Positions 23,643 through 32,755 are shown, counted from the first letter of the stretch. The stretch: DNA of 64,000 nucleotides from DASQYE01 sp036389675 (GCA_036389675.1 DASVWI010000038.1:186001-250000); one strand, 5' to 3'. Numbers and translations are program-made. Notes: generated by a model from the sequence alone, not told the origin.

Positions 23643-24680
23643 ATGAAGAAAATTGTTGTCACGCTGTTTATGAGTTTGGCGCTGTCCGAATGTGCGAGCG
23701 CGCTTGCGAACAATGGCGGCCCGGCTGCGACGGGCCTCAAAGGTGAAACGCAAACGCCCGCGCCGCAGTCCGCCGAGCTGGCCGAAGCCGACAGCCTGAG
23801 CCGCTCAATCGTCGAGCTTCACAAGGCGGGCAAGGATGATGAAGCCCTCGTGCTGGCGAACCGCGTGCTGGCGCTGAGAGAAAAAGCCCTCGGGCCTGAT
23901 GACCGGCAGGTCGCCTTTGCGCTTTTCAACCTGGGCGAGCTGTATGTGGCGAAGCGCAAATACGGAACAGCGCAGCCATTCTATAAGCGTGCCCTGACCA
24001 TACTGGAAAAGGATAAGGACAAGAACAACGAGATCATCGGCAAGGTTTTAAATTCGCTGGCGCTGGTCAGCTATCTTGATCGTGATTTCGGGCAGAGCGA
24101 AACTTTTTACCAACGCCTGTTGGAGCATCAGGAAAGAACCTTCGGGGCGGGAAGCCACGAAGTCGCGCGGGCGCTCTTTAATCTGGCGGAGCTTTACCGG
24201 CGGCTGAGCAAATATGAGAAGGCCGAGCCCTTGTTTCTGCGTATGCTCGCCATCGAAGAGAAACTGTTGAAGCCGGACGACCCTAATCTTGAGAAGGCGC
24301 AGGAGCGCTACGTCTGCCTGCTCTATGAGAAGGGCGATGAGAAGAAGGCGGACGAGCTGTCAAGACGTTACTCGGAGAGCAGGGCGAGCTGGGTTCCCGG
24401 CACGCTCATCCCGGAAGTCCTCAACGGCAAAGCCCTCAGTCTTCCCCGGCCTGAATACCCGCAGGAAGCACGTAACATGCGCGCTTCCGGCGTCGTCATC
24501 GTGAAAGTCAAAATAGATGAAGCGGGCAAGGTCATAGAGTCTGTGGCGACGTGCGGGAATCCTTATCTAGTCAGAGCGTCGGAAGCGGCAGCCTCCAAGG
24601 CGCGCTTTACGCCGACCCTTAAGGCCGGACAGCCCGTGCAGGTGACGGGAATCATAACCTATAGGTTCTTGCCCCAATGA
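23643..24680 (+). CDS. TPR protein with C-terminal TonB-like domain, exported
   Basis: The 345-aa protein has an N-terminal signal (VTLFMSLALSECASALA). At least three tetratricopeptide repeats of the 42-residue Kinesin-light-chain type follow (ALFNLGELYVAKRKYGTAQP, VLNSLALVSYLDRDFGQSE, ALFNLAELYRRLSKYEKAEP). The C-terminal TonB domain (RPEYPQEARNMRASGVVIVK ... ARFTPTLKAGQPVQVTGIIT) ends ITYRF. Such proteins are common in Acidobacteria and are thought to mediate envelope protein interactions. There is no transmembrane anchor typical of true TonB energy transducers, so it is unlikely to power BtuB. Dtd follows 21 bp downstream. Confidence 0.85.
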   Translation: MKKIVVTLFMSLALSECASALANNGGPAATGLKGETQTPAPQSAELAEADSLSRSIVELHKAGKDDEALVLANRVLALREKALGPDDRQVAFALFNLGELYVAKRKYGTAQPFYKRALTILEKDKDKNNEIIGKVLNSLALVSYLDRDFGQSETFYQRLLEHQERTFGAGSHEVARALFNLAELYRRLSKYEKAEPLFLRMLAIEEKLLKPDDPNLEKAQERYVCLLYEKGDEKKADELSRRYSESRASWVPGTLIPEVLNGKALSLPRPEYPQEARNMRASGVVIVKVKIDEAGKVIESVATCGNPYLVRASEAAASKARFTPTLKAGQPVQVTGIITYRFLPQ

Positions 24681-24701
24681 AGAGAGGCTGAAAGCCAAGG
24701 G

Positions 24702-25151
24702 ATGCGAGCCGTATTGCAGCGTGTGACGCGAGCTTCCGTTCGGGTCGAGGGGGAGACCGTCGGCGAGATCAGCCACGGCCTCGTCGTGCTGCTCGGGATA
24801 GCTCACGACGACGCCGGGCAGGATATACGGTATCTGGTCGAAAAGATCGCAAGCCTCAGAATCTTCGAAGACGCTGAAGGGCGCATGAACCTGTCTTTGA
24901 CGGACGTGGGCGGCGCGCTGCTGGTCGTCTCGCAATTTACGCTCTACGGTGACGCGCGGCGCGGGCGTCGCCCGTCATGGAGCGACGCCGCTCAGCCCGA
25001 AGTTGCAGAGCCGCTATACGAAGCCTTCGTCAAGGAAGCGCGCGAGCGAGTGGGCCGGGTGGCGACGGGCAGCTTTCGCTGCATGATGGAGGTCGAGCTG
25101 GTGGGCGACGGCCCAGTCACCATCCTGCTCGATAGCCGCAAGATGTTTTGA
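24702..25151 (+). CDS. dtd: D-aminoacyl-tRNA deacylase
   Basis: Removes D-amino acids (and glycine mischarged on tRNA-Ala) from tRNA. The 149-aa protein is full length. It opens with MRAVLQRVTRASVRVEGE, has the conserved SQFTLYGDARRGRRPSW core with the Ser-Gln motif, and the Gly-cisPro-type loop GDGPVTILLDSR near the C-terminus (a Gly-Pro dipeptide preceding VTI). The start ATG 24702 is fixed by homology. Confidence 0.95.
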   Translation: MRAVLQRVTRASVRVEGETVGEISHGLVVLLGIAHDDAGQDIRYLVEKIASLRIFEDAEGRMNLSLTDVGGALLVVSQFTLYGDARRGRRPSWSDAAQPEVAEPLYEAFVKEARERVGRVATGSFRCMMEVELVGDGPVTILLDSRKMF

Positions 25152-25281
25152 GCCTCATGCGTACATGAAAGGTGCGGGCCGATCTGTTAATATCGCGTGC
25201 GCTCTACAAAAAAAACTTTCCGGCAGAACTTTCCGGCAATCAATCTAAGCAAGACATCATAATGCGGAGGCAAACATCACA

Positions 25282-26037
25282 GTGAACATCGAACGGCTGC
25301 GGGCACGGGACGGGTTGAAGCCCGGCGGGAATAGATGGCGTGCGACTTTGCTCCTGTGCCTCGTGCTGGGGCTTGCGTTTGCGGCGTGCAAGGGCGACCG
25401 GAGCGCCTCGAAGGATTCCGACAACGCCAACAGGGAACAGGCTGAGCTTGAAGCGAGCGTCAAGAAGGGCGTCAAGCCTCAGGCCGACCCGGAAGTGGCC
25501 GTCATAGAGATGCAAGACCCGGGCTTCGGCAAGATGGTCATAGAGCTTTATCCGAACCTCGCCCCCAAAACCGTCGAGCGCTTCAAGCAGTTGATCAAAG
25601 AGGGATTTTATAACGGCACGACGTTCCATCGCATAGATCAGGAGCTGGGCATCATTCAGGGCGGCGACCCTCTCTCGAAGGACGACAACCCGAATAATGA
25701 CGGGACGGGGGATTCGCCTTACCCGAATCTGCCGGGCGAGATGAGCGATGTTCCCTTCGAGCGTGGAATCGTCGGCGCGGCCCGTAAGGGAGCGCACCCG
25801 GCCTTTGGTGGTCAGCCGGAGGTGACGGAAAAACAGGCGCGCGACACGGGCAATTGCCAGTTCTACGTCACGCTCAAGAAAGTGCCGGAGTTCGACAAAA
25901 AGTACACCGTCTTCGGTCGCGTCATCGAAGGCATCAACAACGCCGACATCATCGCCGGAGCGCCCGTCGAGCCCGGCTCCGAACGCCCCTCGCCCAAAAT
26001 CATCATCAAGAGCATCACCCTTCAACCACACCCTTAA
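25282..26037 (+). CDS. Cyclophilin-type peptidyl-prolyl isomerase, lipoprotein
   Basis: The 251-aa protein begins at GTG 25282, eleven bases after a GCGGAGG RBS. A lipoprotein signal (LLLCLVLGLAFAAC, lipobox Cys about residue 36) is followed by a charged linker and a cyclophilin domain: MVIELYPNLAPKTVERF, YNGTTFHRI, IIQGGDPLS, GIVGAARKG, then NCQFYVTLKKVPEFDKKYTV and FGRVIEGI. It catalyses prolyl cis-trans isomerisation, probably in the periplasm. The active-site Arg in FHRI is present. The end of the gene abuts a near-perfect palindrome. Confidence 0.92.
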   Translation: MNIERLRARDGLKPGGNRWRATLLLCLVLGLAFAACKGDRSASKDSDNANREQAELEASVKKGVKPQADPEVAVIEMQDPGFGKMVIELYPNLAPKTVERFKQLIKEGFYNGTTFHRIDQELGIIQGGDPLSKDDNPNNDGTGDSPYPNLPGEMSDVPFERGIVGAARKGAHPAFGGQPEVTEKQARDTGNCQFYVTLKKVPEFDKKYTVFGRVIEGINNADIIAGAPVEPGSERPSPKIIIKSITLQPHP

Positions 26038-26045
26038 AGCAGCAA

Positions 26046-26100
26046 CGAGTGGCAGGTGACGAGTTAAAGCGATCGCTTTTAACTCGTCACCTGCCACTCG
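26046..26100. terminator. 55-nt near-perfect palindrome between convergent genes
   Basis: CGAGTGGCAGGTGACGAGTT (26046-26065) and its complement (ending 26100) flank AAAGCGATCGCTTTT; only one base breaks full symmetry. It shares the GTGACGAGT word with 1427-1476. It is placed to terminate both the cyclophilin gene and the converging DUF6335-type gene. Confidence 0.7.
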
Positions 26101-26116
26101 TCACTCGTCGCTGCTC

Positions 26117-26515
26117 TTATATCGTGTCGTCGTCGGTCTTCGAGCGTTCGTCCAGTTCGTAGCGGTCGCGGTCGCGGCTCACTATCTTGTCAAGGAATTC
26201 CAGCTCTTCGTTATCTTCGTAGCTGACGCCGACGGCGCGCGCGTTCTCCTCGACGAGGGATTGATCGGGCGTCGGATTATCGCCGGAGATCGTCTCTGTG
26301 CCGCTGTCGTTGACATCCTCCCATGCGGCGTCAGGATCGCCGCCCGCGTCCTCCGGCGAGGACGCCGTGTTATTACGCAGGCGCTGCGCCAGCCGGTCAG
26401 GGTCTTTCGGCGCACGCGAAATCTCTTCTTCCATAAACTGTTCGATGTCCGGGTCGGGCACGAAATCCGGGTTGTTGCTCAAATACTCGAAATCTTCCGG
26501 TCTCTTTTTAGGCAT
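26117..26515 (-). CDS. DUF6335-like acidic protein
   Basis: The 132-aa, very acidic protein is without membrane segments. The middle (GGDPDAAWEDVNDSG.E, PTPDQSLVEENARAVGV, YEDNEEL) and the end (KIVSRDRDRYELDERS) match the pattern I associate with DUF6335, a family of unknown function found in cyanobacteria and Acidobacteria. The start is ATG 26515 (MPKKRPEDFEYL), but a GGAGGGAG RBS is better spaced for an in-frame TTG at 26524. Confidence 0.75.
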   Translation of the reverse strand: MPKKRPEDFEYLSNNPDFVPDPDIEQFMEEEISRAPKDPDRLAQRLRNNTASSPEDAGGDPDAAWEDVNDSGTETISGDNPTPDQSLVEENARAVGVSYEDNEELEFLDKIVSRDRDRYELDERSKTDDDTI

Positions 26516-26544
26516 CCCAATCAATCTCCCTCCAGCTAAGGCAA

Positions 26545-26674
26545 TTCAGCAGTCAGCCCTTCAGCAGCAAGTCTGCGGGATGGGCGAAAGCCTGAGCCGT
26601 AGACCGTCACGCGTGCGCGCCCTCGCGTTACGAAAGCGCGAACGACCAGGAAAAGCACACTGCTGATTGCTGAA
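26545..26674. repeat. Widely spaced inverted repeat
   Basis: TTCAGCAGTCAGC (26545-26557) and GCTGATTGCTGAA (26662-26674) are complementary apart from one wobble position. The roughly 100 nt between them contain no gene. Part of the 357-bp spacer upstream of acnA. Confidence 0.4.
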
Positions 26675-26745
26675 CGCTTGAACTATAGCAGATGCTTTGA
26701 AAAACGGGCAATCACGGTTCAACCTTTCCCGCCCGAAGGCTTTGC

Positions 26746-26775
26746 TTGACGTTTGACGCGCGCCCGCCCTACACT
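26746..26775 (+). promoter_or_regulatory. Promoter of acnA
   Basis: TTGACG (26746-26751), an 18-bp spacer and TACACT (26770-26775), giving a leader of about 90 nt before ATG 26873. Confidence 0.5.
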
Positions 26776-26872
26776 AAACTTTGGACAATAACCCTGATCG
26801 CAAGTGTTCCCGAGGCGCGATAGCCGTGAGGCTAGAGCTGTGCTTATCACCCACACAACCACTTGAAACCTT

Positions 26873-29749
26873 ATGCCACATAATCTATTCAATACGCTGC
26901 AAAACTTCCCCGCGGGCCAGTTCTATTCGCTGCCCCAACTGGAAAAAGAGGGCGTTGGCCCAATCTCCCGGCTGCCCGTCAGCATCCGTATCATCCTTGA
27001 ATCCGTCCTGCGTAACTTCGACGGCAAGAAGATCGTCGAGGAAGATGTCCGTGCGCTCTCAAACTGGCAGCCCAATGCCGAGCGAACCGAGGAGATACCC
27101 TTCGTCGTCGCGCGCGTCTTATTGCAGGATTTCACGGGTGTGCCGCTGCTGGTTGACCTGGCGGCGATGCGCTCGTGCGTGGCGCGGCTCGGCAAAAACA
27201 CCGGCGTCATAGAGCCGCTCGTGCCTGTCGATCTGGTCATAGACCACTCCGTGCAGGTCGACTTCTCAAGCATGGCGGACGCTTTCCAGAAGAATATGGA
27301 GATGGAGTTCAAGCGCAACAATTCGCGCTACCAGTTCCTGAAGTGGGGCATGCAGGCGTTTGACGGATTCCGCATCGTGCCGCCGGACATAGGTATCGTT
27401 CATCAGGTCAATCTGGAATTTCTGGCGCGCGGCGTGTGGGAGAAGGACGGCATCTATTACCCGGACTCGCTGGTCGGGACGGACTCGCACACGACGATGA
27501 TCAACGGGCTCGGCATCGTCGCGTGGGGCGTGGGCGGCATAGAGGCCGAAGCGGGCATGTTGGGCCAACCCGTCTACTTCCTCACGCCCGATGTCGTCGG
27601 CGTTCACATGATGGGCAAGCTTTCGGAGGGCGTCACCGCCACAGACCTCGTGCTGCGCGTGACGGAGCTGCTGCGACAGGCCAAGGTGGTCGGTAAGTTC
27701 GTGGAGTTTCATGGCGAGGGGGCGGCGAGCCTCCCGGCGGCTGACCGCGCCACGATCTCCAATATGTCGCCGGAGTACGGCGCGACGATGGGCTTCTTCC
27801 CCACGGACGAAGAGACCTGCAAGTACCTGAGCGCGACCGGAAGATCGGACGAGCAGGTCGAGGCCGTTCGCAGCTACTATCAGGCGCAGGGCATGTTCGG
27901 CATTCCGCGCGGCGGCGAGTGTGAGTACAGCCGTGTGCTTGAGCTTGATCTCGGGGAGATTCGCCCGAGTGTCGCCGGGCCTAAGCGCCCGCAGGATCGC
28001 ATTGAATTGCCCGCGCTTAAAGAACAGTTCGTCGAGCTTTTCCAAAAGCCCGTCAGGGAGAACGGCTACGGCAAGACGGAAAAAGATTTGGCCCAGCGCT
28101 ACACGGTGCGGGTCGGGCTCAGCGCCTTGAAGGGAAGGGCGGCTGTGGCCGGAGGCGGCGAACAGGAGCCGGCGACCGTTCCGGATGAAAAGCAGCTTCA
28201 CGTCAGCGAAAAGAATACGAGCCCCCTGACGGAGCTTGAGATGATGAACAATCGTCCGACGCCCGACCGCGTCGAAGATATTCACACAGGGGAATTCCCT
28301 GAGCGCTTCGACGATCTGGGCCACGGCGACGTGGTGATCGCGGCCATCACCTCCTGCACCAACACTTCAAACCCGAGCGTGATGATCGCCGCCGGCCTGC
28401 TGGCGAAGAAGGCCGTCGAGCGCGGCCTACAGGTTGACCCGTCCGTCAAGACTTCGCTCGCGCCGGGCTCGCGCGTCGTCACAGAGTATCTGGAAAAGTC
28501 CGGGCTGCAACCTTACCTCAACGCGCTCGGCTTTAACCTCGTCGGCTACGGCTGCACGACCTGCATAGGCAACAGCGGCCCGTTAGACCCGCGCATCGAA
28601 GATGTCATTACCGAGAAGGATTTGGTCGTCGCGAGCGTGCTCTCCGGCAATCGCAATTTCGAGGCGCGCGTGCATCAGAGCGTCAAAGCGAATTTCCTGA
28701 TGAGCCCGCCGCTGGTGGTCGCTTTCGCTCTCGCCGGTCGCGTCAATATCGATATGTCCCGAGAGCCGCTCGGCAAGGGCAGAGGGGGCGAGGACGTTTA
28801 CCTGCGCGACATCTGGCCCAATCTCGGAGAGATCAACGACCTGTTGAGCACGGCCTACGACCCGGAGACTTTCCGTCGTCTCTACGCTGATTTCGCCGAG
28901 CAGAATCCGCTCTGGAACGAGATACCGTCGAGCACGGGCAACGTCTACGATTGGGATCCGCACTCAACCTATATTCAGGAGCCGCCGTACTTTGAAAAGT
29001 TCAGCAGCGCCGTAGGCCGCTTCTGCGACGTGCGTAACGCTCGCCCGCTTGCCATCTTCGGCGATTCCGTGACGACCGACCACATCAGCCCTGCGGGCGC
29101 GATCAAGCCGAACTCTCCCGCCGGCCTCTATCTACAGGAACACGGCGTCGCCATCGAGGACTTCAACTCTTACGGCGCGCGGCGCGGCAATCATCAGGTG
29201 ATGGTGCGCGGCACGTTCGCCAACGTACGCATCAAGAACCTGATGGTTCCCGGCACGGAAGGTGGCGTTACGGTTCACCAGCCGCACGGCGACCAGATGT
29301 CCATCTACGATGCTTCAATCAAATATCAGGCCGCGGGCATCCCGCTCATCGTTCTGGCGGGGCAGGAGTACGGCACTGGAAGCTCGCGCGACTGGGCCGC
29401 GAAGGGCACACTCCTGCTCGGCATCAAGGCTGTCGTGGCCCAGAGCTTCGAGCGCATACATCGCAGCAACCTTGTCGGCATGGGCGTCCTGCCCTGCCAG
29501 TTTAAAGAGGGCACGAGTGCCGCAACGCTCAATCTGGACGGGACGGAGACCTTCGACATCACGGGTCTGGAAAGCGGCGTTGAGCCGCGACAGGATGTGA
29601 CGATGGTCATTCATCGCGCCAGCGGCGAGACTGAAGAAGTGCCGCTCACGCTCAGGATAGATACGCCGATTGAGATCGATTACTACCAGCACGGAGGCAT
29701 CCTGCCGTTCGTGCTCCGGCAACTGCTCGCCGGAACGACAGACTTCTAA
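26873..29749 (+). CDS. acnA: Aconitate hydratase A
   Basis: A [4Fe-4S] enzyme interconverting citrate and isocitrate in the TCA cycle. At 958 aa it is slightly longer than the usual 890-910, because of an insertion around residues 410-445 (Gly/Glu/Pro-rich, AAVAGGGEQEPATVPDE). Cluster ligands are in TSCTNTSNP and GYGCTTCIGNSGPL; other landmarks are GTDSHTTMINGLGI, FGDSVTTDHISPAG, SYGARRGNHQVMVRGTFAN and GSSRDWAAKG. ATG 26873 (MPHNLFNTLQNF) is unusual compared with the typical start but has no good alternative. AcnA can also act as an RNA-binding iron sensor in some bacteria; nothing here tests that. Confidence 0.96.
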   Translation: MPHNLFNTLQNFPAGQFYSLPQLEKEGVGPISRLPVSIRIILESVLRNFDGKKIVEEDVRALSNWQPNAERTEEIPFVVARVLLQDFTGVPLLVDLAAMRSCVARLGKNTGVIEPLVPVDLVIDHSVQVDFSSMADAFQKNMEMEFKRNNSRYQFLKWGMQAFDGFRIVPPDIGIVHQVNLEFLARGVWEKDGIYYPDSLVGTDSHTTMINGLGIVAWGVGGIEAEAGMLGQPVYFLTPDVVGVHMMGKLSEGVTATDLVLRVTELLRQAKVVGKFVEFHGEGAASLPAADRATISNMSPEYGATMGFFPTDEETCKYLSATGRSDEQVEAVRSYYQAQGMFGIPRGGECEYSRVLELDLGEIRPSVAGPKRPQDRIELPALKEQFVELFQKPVRENGYGKTEKDLAQRYTVRVGLSALKGRAAVAGGGEQEPATVPDEKQLHVSEKNTSPLTELEMMNNRPTPDRVEDIHTGEFPERFDDLGHGDVVIAAITSCTNTSNPSVMIAAGLLAKKAVERGLQVDPSVKTSLAPGSRVVTEYLEKSGLQPYLNALGFNLVGYGCTTCIGNSGPLDPRIEDVITEKDLVVASVLSGNRNFEARVHQSVKANFLMSPPLVVAFALAGRVNIDMSREPLGKGRGGEDVYLRDIWPNLGEINDLLSTAYDPETFRRLYADFAEQNPLWNEIPSSTGNVYDWDPHSTYIQEPPYFEKFSSAVGRFCDVRNARPLAIFGDSVTTDHISPAGAIKPNSPAGLYLQEHGVAIEDFNSYGARRGNHQVMVRGTFANVRIKNLMVPGTEGGVTVHQPHGDQMSIYDASIKYQAAGIPLIVLAGQEYGTGSSRDWAAKGTLLLGIKAVVAQSFERIHRSNLVGMGVLPCQFKEGTSAATLNLDGTETFDITGLESGVEPRQDVTMVIHRASGETEEVPLTLRIDTPIEIDYYQHGGILPFVLRQLLAGTTDF

Positions 29750-29847
29750 AGGCAAAGGTAAAAGTAAAAGGGCGAAAGGGAGGAGAAGGGCATTTCATTG
29801 AATGTAGTCTCCGCCTCTCTTTTGCCTTTTCACTTTCACCTTCTTTA
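29750..29847. repeat. GGCAAAAG-type intergenic hairpin
   Basis: The purine-rich left arm (AGGCAAAGGTAAAAGTAAAAG, GGGCGAAAGGGAGGAG) and the pyrimidine-rich right arm (CTCCGCCTCTCTTTTGCC, TTTTCACTTTCACC) are complementary. It fills the spacer between acnA and the potassium channel gene. A single left-arm-like purine tract recurs near 11853-11882. Confidence 0.7.
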
Positions 29848-29849
29848 GG

Positions 29850-30992
29850 ATGAGCGCAATTCTACTGACAGTACTGGGAACGTGTATCGTGGCCGGAGTG
29901 GCCTATGATGTTTACGCCACCGTCCTGCATGCGCGTGCCCGCTCAGGGCCAATCGGCGAGACTCTGAACCGCACCGTCTGGCGCATGTCGCGCACGCTCG
30001 CCTTCCGCATTCCGCGCCAGCGCCGTCACAAGCTGCTCAATACGGTTGGCCCACTGCTGCTGCCGCTTCTGATCATCATCTACATCGTGCTGCTCGTCTC
30101 CGCGTTTGCGCTCGTCTATTACGCCTACATGCCCGCGCATTTCGTGGTCGCGCCCGAAGCGATGAGCCCCCCCTGGATTGAGTCTGTCTATTTCAGCGGC
30201 ATTACGCTGACGACCGTGGGCTACGGAGACATCGCGCCCCATACGACGCTGATGCGGCTCGTCGCCCTCGTCGAATCGGCTTCCGGGTTTGCGCTCATCT
30301 CTTTGACCGTCACGTACCTGATCACGGTTTACGGCGCACTGGAGCGCAAACGCGCAGTCGCGCTATCTTTCTATCATCAGGCGGAGGAGGGGGCGGACGT
30401 GGCCGGGTTCATCGCCCATCATTTCGTTGAGGGACGCTTTTACGGACTGGACGCAACGCTGCGCCTCGCCACGCGCGATATTCAGGGCTTGCTCGAATCG
30501 CACGTCGAGCATCCGGTGATCCATTATTTTCACCCGGTCGAGGTTTACAAGAGCCTCCCGCGCATGCTCTTCCTGATGCTGGAAACCTGTTCGGTGATTC
30601 GCTCATGTCTGGACGCGGAGCAGTACAGGGAGCTTTATAATCATCCGGTGGTGCGTAACCTTGAGGCCAGCGCTCGCCATGTGCTCTACGAGCTGGATGC
30701 TTCGCTCGGTCTGGAAAGACGGCGCGCCCGCCGCACCGAGACCACATACGAGGAATCCCGGCGGTGGGGCGGACGCTATCAGGCCACCATGCGGCGCTTG
30801 AGCGATGCGGGCATAGAGACACGCTCCGACCGGCGACAGGGCCTTGAAGAGTATCGGGCACAACGCGAGGAGTGGGAGTCGAAACTCCATCGCTTTGCCC
30901 TCTACCTCGGCTACGACTGGGACGAGACCACAGGCGACCGCGACCTGCGCTACGCCGCCGATGAAGAGATGGAAGAGCCGATGAAAGGATGA
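29850..30992 (+). CDS. Two-helix potassium channel family protein
   Basis: The 380-aa protein has an N-terminal hydrophobic segment (SAILLTVLGTCIVAGVAYDV), then helix LLPLLIIIYIVLLVSAFALVYYAY, the pore loop with selectivity filter TLTTVGYGDIAPHT, and a second pore helix (LVESASGFALISLTVTYLITVY). The cytoplasmic C-terminal region of about 210 residues is helical, rich in Arg/Glu and His, and shows no Rossmann (RCK/TrkA-N) motif. The filter sequence TVGYGD predicts K+ selectivity. The final MKG-stop is encoded by the downstream GGATGAA repeat. ATG 29850 directly follows the upstream repeat, with a weak AGG RBS. Confidence 0.9.
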   Translation: MSAILLTVLGTCIVAGVAYDVYATVLHARARSGPIGETLNRTVWRMSRTLAFRIPRQRRHKLLNTVGPLLLPLLIIIYIVLLVSAFALVYYAYMPAHFVVAPEAMSPPWIESVYFSGITLTTVGYGDIAPHTTLMRLVALVESASGFALISLTVTYLITVYGALERKRAVALSFYHQAEEGADVAGFIAHHFVEGRFYGLDATLRLATRDIQGLLESHVEHPVIHYFHPVEVYKSLPRMLFLMLETCSVIRSCLDAEQYRELYNHPVVRNLEASARHVLYELDASLGLERRRARRTETTYEESRRWGGRYQATMRRLSDAGIETRSDRRQGLEEYRAQREEWESKLHRFALYLGYDWDETTGDRDLRYAADEEMEEPMKG

Positions 30993-31077
30993 AGGCGGAA
31001 GGATGAAGGATGAAAGGAATGCTTCTCTGTCTTGAAGCTTTTACTTCATCCTTCCGCCTTCATCCTTCATCCTTTTA
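30982..31077. repeat. GGATGAA-type intergenic hairpin A3
   Basis: The left arm ATGAAAGGATGAAGGCGG, GGATGAAGGATGAAAGG and the right arm ACTTCATCCTTCCGCC, TTCATCCTTCATCCTTTT are complementary. The start of the element codes for the last residues and TGA stop of the channel gene. Confidence 0.8.
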
Positions 31078-31178
31078 CTTTCGGGAGGTCGAAGTGATAA
31101 ATTACAGGGCAACAGTGAGCAGCGCCCTATTTCATCCGAACACCCATTCCACCCACATCTTTGTGAAGGAGTAATGAC

Positions 31179-32687
31179 ATGTCTACTGCGCAACCGGCAG
31201 CAACCAACACGCCACGCAAGTATCAGCTTTTCATTGACGGAAAATTCGTAGACGCCGAGTCGGGCAAAACATTCACGACGCCTAACCCTTCGACGGGCGA
31301 GACCTTGGCCGAAGTCGCGGAGGCGGACAAGGCCGACATTGACAAGGCGGTCGCCGCCGCCCGCCGCGCCTACGAAGGCAAGTGGTCGCGCATGAGCGCG
31401 CGTGATCGCGGGCGTCTGCTCTACAAGCTCTCGCAACTGGTCGAGGAACATTTAACGGAGCTGGCCGCCCTTGAGACCGCCGACAACGGCAAGCCCATAC
31501 GCGAATCGACCTACGTCGATCTGCCGCAGGTCGTCGAAAACTTTGAATACTTCGCCGGCTACGCCACCAAGATCGAGGGCGAGACCATCCCCGTGCCCGG
31601 GCAGATGTTCAACTACACTCTGCGCGAGCCCCTGGGCGTCTGCGGGCAGATTATCCCGTGGAACTTTCCGCTGCTGATGGCGGCATGGAAGCTTGCCCCG
31701 GCGCTCGCCGCCGGAAACACCGTCGTGCTCAAGCCAGCCGAGCAGACGCCCGTGACCATTATGGAGCTGGCGAAGCTCATTCAGGAGGCAGGCTTCCCCG
31801 AAGGCGTCGTCAACATCCTTCCCGGTTACGGCGAGACGGCGGGCGCGGCCCTCGCCTCTCATCCCGGTATAGACAAGATAGCTTTCACAGGTTCAACCGA
31901 CGTGGGCAAAATCATTGCGCGCGAAGCGGCACAGAATCTCACCAAGGTCTCGCTTGAGCTTGGCGGCAAAGCGCCCAACATCATCTTCGCCGATGCCGAC
32001 CTGGAGCAGGCCGTTAACGGCGCGATGATGGGCATCTTCTTCAATCAGGGTCAGGTCTGCTGCGCCGGCTCGCGCCTCTTCCTCGCCGAAGAGATCAAGG
32101 ACGAGTTTCTCGACCGTTTCAAGGAGAAGGCGCAGAAGGTCAGAGTGGGCGATCCGATGGACCAGGCGACGCACATGGGGCCACAGGTCTCCGAAGAGCA
32201 GCTGTGCCGCATCAAGGGCTACGTTGACATTGCCCGCGAGGAGGGCGCGACCGTGCTGACGGGCGGCGAGCCGCCCAAGCTTGAAGGCGATTTCCAGAAG
32301 GGCTACTTCTTCCAGCCGACCATCTTCAGCGAGGTCAAGAACCAGATGAGAGTCGCGCAGGAAGAGATCTTCGGGCCTGTCACCTCCGCCATCTCTTTCG
32401 CGAACGAGGAGGATCTCATCAAGCAGGCCAACGAAACGATCTACGGCCTCTCTGCCGGCATCTGGACGCGCGACATCACGCGTGCCCACCGCTTCGCCAA
32501 GGAGATTCACGCCGGAACGATCTGGATCAACACCTTCAACATGTTCAATGCGGCGTCGCCCTTCGGCGGCTTCAAGCAGTCGGGCTATGGCCGCGAGATG
32601 GGCAAGCACGCGCTCGAACTCTACACGCACATCAAGAGCGTGTGGGTCGATTTGTCGGGCAAGCCGATCGGCTGGTACGGTAACTAA
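31179..32687 (+). CDS. NAD(P)-dependent aldehyde dehydrogenase
   Basis: Oxidises an aldehyde to the carboxylate. The 502-aa protein is a typical class 1/2-like ALDH. Visible landmarks are the PWNFPLLMAAWKLAPALAAGN block, the cofactor loop FTGSTDVGKII, the general-base Glu in LELGGKAPN, the catalytic Cys in NQGQVCCAGSRLF, EEIFGPVTSAI, and a C-terminus with PFGGFKQSGYGREMG. The substrate is not predictable. ATG 31179 is preceded by GAAGGAGTAATGAC. A clear terminator follows, so it is probably monocistronic. Confidence 0.94.
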   Translation: MSTAQPAATNTPRKYQLFIDGKFVDAESGKTFTTPNPSTGETLAEVAEADKADIDKAVAAARRAYEGKWSRMSARDRGRLLYKLSQLVEEHLTELAALETADNGKPIRESTYVDLPQVVENFEYFAGYATKIEGETIPVPGQMFNYTLREPLGVCGQIIPWNFPLLMAAWKLAPALAAGNTVVLKPAEQTPVTIMELAKLIQEAGFPEGVVNILPGYGETAGAALASHPGIDKIAFTGSTDVGKIIAREAAQNLTKVSLELGGKAPNIIFADADLEQAVNGAMMGIFFNQGQVCCAGSRLFLAEEIKDEFLDRFKEKAQKVRVGDPMDQATHMGPQVSEEQLCRIKGYVDIAREEGATVLTGGEPPKLEGDFQKGYFFQPTIFSEVKNQMRVAQEEIFGPVTSAISFANEEDLIKQANETIYGLSAGIWTRDITRAHRFAKEIHAGTIWINTFNMFNAASPFGGFKQSGYGREMGKHALELYTHIKSVWVDLSGKPIGWYGN

Positions 32688-32716
32688 GAGTGGTTCTCAA
32701 CAGCGGGGCGTGTCAT

Positions 32717-32755
32717 GGACGCGAGAGACTTCATAACTCTCGCGTCCTTTCCCTT
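32717..32755 (+). terminator. Rho-independent terminator of the aldehyde dehydrogenase gene
   Basis: A perfect 11-bp stem GGACGCGAGAG (32717-32727) / CTCTCGCGTCC (32737-32747) with a 9-nt loop, followed by TTTCCCTTT. Confidence 0.85.

Noticed and set aside
27266..28324. Long minus-strand open frame opposite acnA
   Set aside because: Antisense to conserved aconitase sequence, no motif, His/Ala/Arg-rich composition typical of shadow frames.
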